DNA of 20,188 nt, taken from the NCBI GenBank assembly GCA_031368095.1, contig JANLQX010000306.1, positions 1 to 20,188 of the forward strand, given 5' to 3'. A program made the position numbers and the translations under genes. The notes below the pieces were generated by a model. It was given only the letters and a program-made list of their open reading frames with translations. It did not search any database and was not told the DNA's origin. Shown here in pieces: positions 8,025 to 14,223 of the stretch; positions within the stretch are counted from its first letter, which is position 1, and each line of letters opens with the position of its first letter. Source of the DNA: JANLQX01 sp031368095. Lineage in GTDB: Bacteria; Actinomycetota; Acidimicrobiia; Acidimicrobiales; JANYDT01.

Positions 8025-8043
8025 CCGGTCGGCCGTGCGGCGC

Positions 8044-8077
8044 AACCCTGAGGGCGGGGTCAGGGTCGATCAGGGTT
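8044..8077. promoter_or_regulatory. TCAGGGT repeat cluster, possible operator
   Basis: Between the channel-like gene and the exporter gene, TCAGGGT occurs at 8060-8066 and again at 8070-8076, exactly one helical turn (10 bases) apart. An inverted copy, AACCCTGA, lies at 8044-8051 and pairs perfectly with TCAGGGTT at 8070-8077. Helically phased repeats plus an inverted half-site suggest a regulator binding site upstream of the exporter, which starts 70 bases later. No regulator gene is present in the window. Alternatively the inverted arms could form an RNA hairpin after the channel gene. Confidence 0.35.
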
Positions 8078-8085
8078 TGCTGGGG

Positions 8086-8117
8086 GTCGCGCACGCGCGA
8101 CTTTTGGGGACATCCCC
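8086..8117 (+). terminator. Candidate terminator after the channel-like gene
   Basis: GTCGCGC (8086-8092) and GCGCGAC (8095-8101) form a perfect GC-rich inverted repeat, giving a six-pair stem with a CACG loop, followed at once by TTTT (8102-8105). A second small inverted repeat, GGGG-acat-CCCC (8106-8117), follows. The position, 62 bases after the channel-like stop and 30 before the exporter start, fits a factor-independent terminator that separates the two genes, although the T run is short. Confidence 0.45.
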
Positions 8118-8146
8118 GGTTCGCTCCGCGACGCGCGGTCCGCACG

Positions 8147-10294
8147 ATGGATCCCATGATCGTCAGACTCGCTCAGTCCTGTTTCCGTCATCGCTGGCGC
8201 ACGCTCGCCCTCTGGATCGTGGGCCTCGTCGCCGTGATCGGCTTGAGTTCAGCATTCGGCGGAACGTTTTCCGGCGGCGGTCGCCTCGCGGGAACGGACT
8301 CGGATCGCGCCTATCGCCTTCTTGACGAAAAGATGCCCTCGACCGATGTCGATCGCGAAACCATGGTGTTCGCCGCGGCCCCAGGAGCTCGCCTCGACGC
8401 CCAGAGCGAGGCGATCTCCTCGTTCGTTCGACGCCTCGACACCATCGCCTTCGTCGACCGCCCGTCATCACCGTTCGACGCAGGGTCGCTGATCTCTTCC
8501 GATGGTCGCATCGGTCAGGGTTCGTTCGAGTTCACCGGAACGGTCGATGACCAACAGCGCACGGTGGACGCCGTTCTGGCCGCCGCGAAGTCGTTCAACT
8601 CTGACGCCGTTCGGGTCGAGTTTGCCAGCGGAGCCTTCAGTGAAGGCGGCCTGAACGGCAGCGGTGAACTCATCGGCATCGCCGCCGCCGTGGTGATCTT
8701 GTTGCTCGCCTTCGGGTCGATCATCGCCATGGGCGTGCCGATCGTGACGGCACTGGTCGGTGTCGGAATCGGCACCACTTCCCTCGGTCTTTGGGCCCGC
8801 GTCGTGAACACTCCGGAGTTCACCACCCAGGTGGCGGTGATGGTGGGCCTCGGCGTCGGCATTGACTACGCGCTCTTCATCATCACCCGCTACCGGCATG
8901 CGCTGGCGCTCGGTGCGGCGCCCGAGGATGCACTCGATGAAGCGATCGGAACGGCTGGACGTGCCGTCGTCTTTGCCGGCTCGATCGTGATGGTCTCGCT
9001 GCTCGGCATGATCCTCATCGGTCTGCCGTTCCTTCGAGGCTTGGCGCTCGGAACCGCTTCCACCGTGCTCGTGGCCGTGCTGGCCGCGATCACGCTGCTT
9101 CCGGCGCTGCTCTCCTTGCTTGGTCGTCGTGTTGGAGCGAGGGCCAAGCGGGCGGCGTCGTCGGAGAAGGAGACCCTGTGGCATCGGTGGGGTCGGTTGG
9201 TCCAGCGTCGCGCCGCGTTGTTCGCCGTCGCCGGGACGGCACTGCTGAGCGCGCTGGTTTTGCCGGTTGGGTGGATGCACCTGGCCTCGGCCGACCATGG
9301 GAATGATGCCAAGGGCTCGACCACCCGTGAGGCCTATGACCTCATCTCCTCGGGCTTCGGCCGGGGCGTGAACGGACCACTGATCATCGCCGCGGCGACC
9401 CCTGACGCCGCCTCACGCAACGCCCTGGTGGCGCTGGAGAAGAACCTGGTGACGACAGAAGGCGTGGCCATCGTGCTCGGTGTTGCCCCGAATGCCGACA
9501 ACACCGCCTCCGCCATCACGATCATTCCGACCACCGGCCCGCAAGACCGGTCGACGGCGAGCCTGGTGCACCGACTGCGCAACGATGTGATCCCGTTGGC
9601 ATCTCGCGGCAACAACCTGGAAGCCCACGTTGGCGGGCAGACGGCGTCGGACATCGACTTTGCTCAGATCATGAGCTCACGGCTTCCGATCTTCATGGGT
9701 TCCGTTCTTGCGTTCAGTTTTTTGCTCCTCATGCTGGTGTTCGGCTCGCTGCTCGTGCCGCTCAAGGCGGTCATCCTCAACCTGCTGTCGATCGGCGCGG
9801 CCTACGGCGCCATGGTCGCGGTGTTCCAGTGGGGCTGGTTCGGTTCGCTCTTGGGAGTCACCGGCGGCGCGCCGATCGAACCGTGGGCGCCCATGATGCT
9901 CTTTGCCATCGTCTTCGGTCTGTCCATGGATTACGAGGTCTTCCTGCTCACCGCGATCAAGGAACGCTTCGATCACACCGGTGACAACAGCGAGGCCGTC
10001 ACGTCCGGATTGGCGTCCACCGCTCGGGTCATCACCGCGGCGGCGGCCATCATGGTGATGGTGTTCGGCGGCTTCCTCACCAACGGTGACCGATCTATCA
10101 AGATGATCGGATTCGGACTCGCGGCCGCCGTGCTGATCGATGCCACCGTGGTGCGCATGCTTCTCGTCCCGGCCACCATGGAATTGCTGGGAGCGCGAAA
10201 CTGGTGGATGCCAAGGTGGCTTTGTCGAGTCTTGCCGAAGGTTTCGCTGGAGTCCGGTCATCGACGGGCGATGCCAGATCTACAGCGCGCTTAG
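8147..10294 (+). CDS. MMPL/RND family transporter
   Basis: The 715-residue protein has the MMPL plan. One N-terminal membrane helix (about 18-36) is followed by an extracytoplasmic domain (about 40-170) and a bundle of helices (about 172-327). A second helix (about 355-375), second outer domain (about 380-510) and second bundle (about 512-680) follow. The two Asp-Tyr proton-relay motifs are present: GVGIDYALFIITRYR (D240-Y241) and GLSMDYEVFLLT (D595-Y596), equivalent to those of mycobacterial MmpL proteins. It is a proton-driven exporter of lipids or hydrophobic compounds in the cytoplasmic membrane; the substrate is unknown. It is shorter than MmpL3-type proteins, as usual for the smaller actinobacterial members. 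ATG 8147 has no Shine-Dalgarno, and the ATG at 8156 is an alternative. Its TAG overlaps the stop of the convergent flavoprotein gene (TTAG, 10291-10294). Confidence 0.92.
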   Translation: MDPMIVRLAQSCFRHRWRTLALWIVGLVAVIGLSSAFGGTFSGGGRLAGTDSDRAYRLLDEKMPSTDVDRETMVFAAAPGARLDAQSEAISSFVRRLDTIAFVDRPSSPFDAGSLISSDGRIGQGSFEFTGTVDDQQRTVDAVLAAAKSFNSDAVRVEFASGAFSEGGLNGSGELIGIAAAVVILLLAFGSIIAMGVPIVTALVGVGIGTTSLGLWARVVNTPEFTTQVAVMVGLGVGIDYALFIITRYRHALALGAAPEDALDEAIGTAGRAVVFAGSIVMVSLLGMILIGLPFLRGLALGTASTVLVAVLAAITLLPALLSLLGRRVGARAKRAASSEKETLWHRWGRLVQRRAALFAVAGTALLSALVLPVGWMHLASADHGNDAKGSTTREAYDLISSGFGRGVNGPLIIAAATPDAASRNALVALEKNLVTTEGVAIVLGVAPNADNTASAITIIPTTGPQDRSTASLVHRLRNDVIPLASRGNNLEAHVGGQTASDIDFAQIMSSRLPIFMGSVLAFSFLLLMLVFGSLLVPLKAVILNLLSIGAAYGAMVAVFQWGWFGSLLGVTGGAPIEPWAPMMLFAIVFGLSMDYEVFLLTAIKERFDHTGDNSEAVTSGLASTARVITAAAAIMVMVFGGFLTNGDRSIKMIGFGLAAAVLIDATVVRMLLVPATMELLGARNWWMPRWLCRVLPKVSLESGHRRAMPDLQRA

Positions 10295-11565
10295 TTATTG
10301 CGGAAGGCGCCGGCGCCGCTCATCAGGCCCTTTCGCCAACGCTTCGGCGTGAGGGCGATTCCCCGGGCATAGTCCTCGAAGAGCCACCTTGCGAAGTTTC
10401 GCCGGGTCCAGTCGGTTGAGCCGGAAATCGCCACCGCACCATTGGCCACTGCTTTGGATCGCATCATGCGCTCGAGGGCGGTGGCCATGCGGTGATCCGG
10501 GGCCAGATGCGAATGCAGCTCCTTCTCGTAAACGATGGCGGTCTCCGCAAAGCTCTGTGTACGTAGGATTGCGTCAGCAGCCATGGTTCCGGTCTGCAAT
10601 GCCTGGCCGATTCCTTCGCCGGTGAGCACATCGCAGGCCCGCACCGCGTCTCCGACAAAGAGTACGCGTCCGATGGCGGCGGCGGCGTCGGTCGGGGCAC
10701 ACGGAATGGGCCACGCCTTCGGGGAGCCTTCGAAGACCGGCTCGCGCCCGAGGACCTCGCGTAGGTAGGGGCGAGCGCACAGGTCGGCCCAAAGCCCCTT
10801 CATCTCCCTGGTCTTCAGCCCGGGCCGACGTTCGACCCCGAAACCGAGATTGACCCGACCGTCGGCGAGCGGAAAGCACCAGAGGTAGCCGGGGACAAGG
10901 TCGGCGTCGAACCACACACACAGGTCCTTTGACGCTTCGGTGTGGACGTTGCTCACGTACTGGCGGTACCCGTGCCACTCACCGAGATAGGGGGTCTTGG
11001 TTCGAGAGGGTCCGTCGAGGAACTTGCGGGTGGGTGACCACATGCCGTCGGCGGCAATGACTCGCTCGGCCACGAGTGTGGTGGCGCCATCGGCGGTGTC
11101 GACGGTGAGGTGCACCCCATCGGGCCTTTGCTCCAGCCCGGTCAGTGTGGTCGCTTCGTGGACCTTGGCTCCGGCGTCGACCGCCAGCCGCACGAGGGCC
11201 GCGTCGAGCTCCATGCGGGTCGCCACCGCGGCAAAGTGGCCCATGCCCCGGGGAAGGGGAAAGAGACGCTGACGGCCGTTGGGCGGGGTGATCCGAACAT
11301 CGTCGACCCAGGTCCAGCTCGGGATGGTCGACGGATCGAGACCGAGCGCGTCGAGACGACGCAGCGCGCCGGTGGTCAGACCGTCGCCACAGCATTTGTC
11401 CCGGGGAAAGGTGGCCTTGTCAATCATCGTCACCTGGCGTCCGGCCCGCGCCAGGGCGATTGCGGCCGCTGACCCGCCGGGCCCCGACCCGATGATGGCG
11501 ACGGCGGTGGTGGACGGCAACGGCACGTCTATCGACGGTACTGCCGGACGTTCGTCTGTGGTCAA
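10291..11565 (-). CDS. Geranylgeranyl reductase family FAD-dependent oxidoreductase
   Basis: The protein has the N-terminal FAD Rossmann motif AIIGSGPGGSAAAIALARAG (23-42), the acidic end of strand 2 (MIDKATFP) and the family hallmark KCCGDGL (57-63), then RVLFVGDAVRACDVLTGEGIGQAL, the second FAD-contact motif. The family saturates isoprenoid double bonds; the mycobacterial member MenJ reduces a menaquinone isoprene unit, and archaeal members reduce lipid or dolichol chains. Menaquinone or a polyprenyl carrier is therefore a likely substrate, not proven. The open frame continues far upstream, but that part is antisense to the glycosyltransferase. I start at TTG 11565 (424 residues), which has GAGG five bases upstream and gives a natural MTTDERPAV N-terminus. 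GTG 11526 is the alternative. It is divergent from the glycosyltransferase with only 21 bases between starts. Confidence 0.9.
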   Translation of the reverse strand: MTTDERPAVPSIDVPLPSTTAVAIIGSGPGGSAAAIALARAGRQVTMIDKATFPRDKCCGDGLTTGALRRLDALGLDPSTIPSWTWVDDVRITPPNGRQRLFPLPRGMGHFAAVATRMELDAALVRLAVDAGAKVHEATTLTGLEQRPDGVHLTVDTADGATTLVAERVIAADGMWSPTRKFLDGPSRTKTPYLGEWHGYRQYVSNVHTEASKDLCVWFDADLVPGYLWCFPLADGRVNLGFGVERRPGLKTREMKGLWADLCARPYLREVLGREPVFEGSPKAWPIPCAPTDAAAAIGRVLFVGDAVRACDVLTGEGIGQALQTGTMAADAILRTQSFAETAIVYEKELHSHLAPDHRMATALERMMRSKAVANGAVAISGSTDWTRRNFARWLFEDYARGIALTPKRWRKGLMSGAGAFRNN

Positions 11566-11586
11566 CGGATCCTCAACCTGGTCGCC

Positions 11587-12420
11587 GTGTGTGCCGAAGT
11601 GATTTCCGTGGTGTCGCCCCAACGTCGAAACGCGTCTGCCCGGCTGCGCCCGGAGCGGCCCACTGCGGCCTACGTTCGCGACCGCCTTCGCGTGGCCGAG
11701 GACGAACTCGTCCCGAGCTCGCTTCCCCGCCTCACGCTGGTTGTCCCGATGTTCGACGAGGCGGCCCGCATCGAGGGGTCCCTGCAGGCGCTGGCCGAGG
11801 CCGGCCTCGATGCCATCCGGCTCGTTCTCGTCGACGACGGCTCTTCCGATGCGACGGTTGCCGTGGCGCAGTCCTGTATCGCCCGACTCGGTTTGACCGA
11901 CGCCTCGGTGTTGGCGCTGCCCGCCAATGCGGGCAAGGGCGCCGCCGTTCGCGCCGGCGTCCTGTCGGCCACCACGCCCTACGTCGGCTTCGTCGACGCC
12001 GACCTCTCGCTCGATCCGCTGGAGATCCGTCGGGCGCTCAACCGGTTGCATCTGACGAAGGGCGACATGGTGGTCGGGGAACGTCTCGTGGACCCTTCGG
12101 TCCAACCGCGGGTGCGCCGGGCGGCGTCGGTGGTCTTTCGACGGGTCACGGACCTCCTCGCGCCCACCGGTGTGCGCGACCCGCAGTGCGCGCTGAAGAT
12201 CTTCCGGGCCGACGTGGCCACGGCGCTCTTCGGAGCGCTCGAGACCGACGGCTTTGCCTTCGACGTGGAGGTCCTCTTGCGAGCCCGCCGAGCGGGGTAC
12301 CTCGTCGATGAGATGGCGATTCGCTGGACGCACCAGCCCGGCTCCAAGGTCGATCCCGTCCGAGAATCGCTCCGCATGCTCGGTCAGGTCCGCCGCATCG
12401 GCCGCCGGGTCAAGCCCTAA
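11587..12420 (+). CDS. GT2 glycosyltransferase, dolichyl-phosphate glucose synthase-like
   Basis: This 277-residue GT-A/GT2 enzyme shows LVVPMFDEAARIEGS (51-65), VDDGSSDAT (82-90), NAGKGAAVRAG (114-124), the metal-binding DAD (FVDADLSLDP, 136-144), the RDPQCALKIF segment (197-206) and W-H-x-x-GSKV (247-255). The last two are hallmarks of the Alg5/dolichyl-phosphate beta-glucosyltransferase-like branch, which moves a sugar from a nucleotide to polyprenyl phosphate on the inner membrane face. There are no C-terminal membrane helices, so it is soluble or peripheral. The sugar and lipid are not determinable. GTG 11587 is the first start; GTG codons at 11599, 11608 and 11611 are equally possible, and no Shine-Dalgarno is evident. 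Its neighbours are a geranylgeranyl reductase and a GT-C-like membrane protein, suggesting lipid-linked sugar work. Confidence 0.88.
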   Translation: MCAEVISVVSPQRRNASARLRPERPTAAYVRDRLRVAEDELVPSSLPRLTLVVPMFDEAARIEGSLQALAEAGLDAIRLVLVDDGSSDATVAVAQSCIARLGLTDASVLALPANAGKGAAVRAGVLSATTPYVGFVDADLSLDPLEIRRALNRLHLTKGDMVVGERLVDPSVQPRVRRAASVVFRRVTDLLAPTGVRDPQCALKIFRADVATALFGALETDGFAFDVEVLLRARRAGYLVDEMAIRWTHQPGSKVDPVRESLRMLGQVRRIGRRVKP

Positions 12421-12451
12421 CTGCTCCTCCGTCGCGAGTTTGCGCGCCGGT

Positions 12452-12466
12452 GCTCGCTGAGCGAGC
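12452..12466. terminator. GC-rich palindrome between convergent genes
   Basis: GCTCGCT-g-AGCGAGC is a perfect 15-base inverted repeat (six-pair stem with a TGA loop) in the 63-base gap between the stops of the convergent glycosyltransferase and GT-C-like genes. It could act as a bidirectional terminator or transcript-end stabiliser. There is no T run, so factor-independent termination is uncertain. Confidence 0.4.
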
Positions 12467-12483
12467 GGTGGTGATCAAACTCG

Positions 12484-14007
12484 TCAGTGGCGGACGAGGA
12501 GAACGGCGAGACGGTCTTCGTAGGCGACCTTCCAGAGGGTCGTCTGTGCGCGTAGCTTTCTCACGAGCGGTGCATTCGGCCGGCCGAGCACCGACTTCAC
12601 CTTGGCATCGGCGACGTGGTTCTCCCAGCCGGGCTGGGCATTCCACGTGGCGACGTAGCGATCGACGAACGTGTCGCCGTACATATCCGGACGGCCGTCG
12701 ATGCCGACCGGCTGGTCGAGGCGCCAAATCAGGTATCCGCCCCAGTCGTACTGGTTGAACAGGTTCGTCGTCGGATGCGCCGCAAGATACGTGGCGGCGG
12801 CGGCCGGGAACTCCGTGGCTTGGGCGTCGGCGTTGGCCTGTGGGGTGAACGCGACGATGCCGATGGCGGCAATGGCCACAGAGCCGATCAGTGCTCCCAT
12901 CGGCAGGACGGTGGCGAATGCACTCTTTCCTGGGGCGACGGGTCGTTGTGACCGGGCCGACACCGAGGCTTGAGTGAGAGCAGCGGCGAGAAAGGGTGCG
13001 GCGAAGAACGAGAACTGGGTGATGTTGCGCACGGACTGCACGCCAAGTGCGGCATAGATCGCCATGCCGACGACGGCGTATACGGGCATCGTTCGACGCT
13101 GCGTCCACGCCACCATCGCACCGACTGCGACGAGCGCAAAGAATGGCCACCACTGCAACCGGCTGAACGTCGGCGAGAACCATTCCTCGATATAGCGCGT
13201 CGACGCGTTGTCGCCCAGGTACGAGAACGGGTAAAGGAATCCTTCGACGCCGTTCGGATTGGCGAGCGAAACCGCCACCGTGGCGATGAGCGACCCGACG
13301 CTCCACATCAGCAACGAGGCGTTGACGGTGGACGTATTTTCGCGGCGCGTCGTCCATAGACGACGAAGGACAACCTCGCCGACGAGACCACCGACGAAGA
13401 GCAGCAGCATCGAGATGCCGAACATGTAGCCGCCGTGCATGTTGCACCACACGAGCATGATCGGGGCGCACCAGATCAGCGCCCGTGGTCGTCCCAGCCA
13501 CGCCTGCACCAAGAGGTCAGCCAAAATCGCTCCGAACAACAGCGAGAGCATCTGCGGACGCGCTCCCCAGGTGTGCAGACACGACAGGGCGGCGACTCCG
13601 GTGACGACGTTGGTCCAGGCGTTGCTGGCCCCAAGGCGTCGACACGTGCGAGCCACGATGGCCCACGACGCGGTGATGACCACGACGGCGTACAGGACCA
13701 ACGCAGGCCAGCCACCGAGGCGATGGAGGGCACCGAAGATGATCTCGGTGAGCCATTCGTGGGCGATCCATTTCCGTCCTGGCGCCGTCCACGAAAACGG
13801 GTCGGCCTTGGGAATGCGGTGGTACTTCAGCATCCATTCACCGGCCGCGACGTGCCAGAAGACGTCAGGGTCGACCACAGGTGTGGCAGCACTCGCGGCA
13901 ATGGCGGTGAGCGTCAGCGTTGTCCCGGCTGTTGCCGGGGTCACGCGGCTCAACCAGCGCGGGGGAGCGGCTGCCGCAGGAGCAGCGACGCGGGAGGTGG
14001 AACTCAC
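12484..14007 (-). CDS. Polytopic membrane protein, GT-C glycosyltransferase-like
   Basis: The 507-residue protein is largely hydrophobic, with around ten candidate membrane helices between residues 28 and 400 and a soluble C-terminal domain of about 100 residues. After the first helix it has VVDPDVFWHVAAGEW (44-58), followed by RIPKADPFSW and WIAHEW. A paired-acid DxD in the first outer loop followed by such W/H residues is typical of GT-C enzymes that use polyprenyl-phosphate sugars. The C-terminus holds NQYDWGGYLIWRL and IDGRPDMYGD, motifs recurrent in this uncharacterised family as I recall it. Transfer activity is inferred, not shown. The GTG at 14007 has no good Shine-Dalgarno, and a LexA-box-like dyad lies directly upstream at 14011-14026. 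It is convergent with the GT2 gene, which could make its lipid-linked donor. Confidence 0.72.
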   Translation of the reverse strand: MSSTSRVAAPAAAAPPRWLSRVTPATAGTTLTLTAIAASAATPVVDPDVFWHVAAGEWMLKYHRIPKADPFSWTAPGRKWIAHEWLTEIIFGALHRLGGWPALVLYAVVVITASWAIVARTCRRLGASNAWTNVVTGVAALSCLHTWGARPQMLSLLFGAILADLLVQAWLGRPRALIWCAPIMLVWCNMHGGYMFGISMLLLFVGGLVGEVVLRRLWTTRRENTSTVNASLLMWSVGSLIATVAVSLANPNGVEGFLYPFSYLGDNASTRYIEEWFSPTFSRLQWWPFFALVAVGAMVAWTQRRTMPVYAVVGMAIYAALGVQSVRNITQFSFFAAPFLAAALTQASVSARSQRPVAPGKSAFATVLPMGALIGSVAIAAIGIVAFTPQANADAQATEFPAAAATYLAAHPTTNLFNQYDWGGYLIWRLDQPVGIDGRPDMYGDTFVDRYVATWNAQPGWENHVADAKVKSVLGRPNAPLVRKLRAQTTLWKVAYEDRLAVLLVRH

Positions 14008-14010
14008 GGG

Positions 14011-14026
14011 TTGAACATCGGTTCAC
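14011..14026. promoter_or_regulatory. LexA-box-like dyad (GAAC-N4-GTTC)
   Basis: Bases 14012-14025 read TGAAC-atcg-GTTCA, a perfect five-base dyad containing the GAAC-N4-GTTC core of Gram-positive/actinobacterial SOS boxes (consensus about TCGAAC-N4-GTTCGA). It lies four bases upstream of the GTG start of the GT-C-like gene on the minus strand, where repressor binding would cover the start region. Such a core is expected by chance about once in 65 kb, so this is suggestive only. Confidence 0.25.
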
Positions 14027-14062
14027 CGCCGGGCGAACTTGATCGTCCGATCCAACGGATGC

Positions 14063-14106
14063 GACCGACCACGAAGTCGGTCCCTCCTGAACGAGAAGGA
14101 GGGACC
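14063..14106 (+). promoter_or_regulatory. Two mutually exclusive hairpins, attenuator-like leader
   Basis: Hairpin A pairs GACCGAC (14063-14069) with GTCGGTC (14076-14082). Hairpin B pairs GGTCCCTCCT (14079-14088) perfectly with AGGAGGGACC (14097-14106) around an eight-base loop and is followed by TTGTTCCCTT. The arms overlap at 14079-14082, so only one can form at a time. Read on the plus strand this is the order antiterminator then terminator, ahead of the secreted protease gene at 14224. No complete promoter was identified upstream. Confidence 0.4.
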
Positions 14107-14223
14107 TTGTTCCCTTGGTATCGGTCACCGCTCTCCGCACGCTGACTGGGAAGTACATTTTGGTAGGTGACTCGCCGAACGCTCGTCATCGCTGGAATGC
14201 CCACTACCTAGTCGGAGGTCGTC

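Noticed and set aside
8468..9298. 276-codon minus-strand open frame inside the MMPL exporter
   Set aside because: Antisense to an intact exporter gene, low-complexity charged sequence, no recognisable motif.
11566..12333. In-frame minus-strand extension of the geranylgeranyl reductase by about 256 residues
   Set aside because: It is fully antisense to the well-conserved GT2 glycosyltransferase, has a low-complexity Arg/His/Glu-rich composition typical of shadow frames, and the FAD motif with a natural start begins at 11565 or 11526.
14004..14204. 66-codon minus-strand frame overlapping the GT-C-like start by four bases
   Set aside because: The GTGA overlap is suggestive of a coupled leader ORF, but the composition is non-descript, it runs through the hairpin region and I see no Shine-Dalgarno or family.
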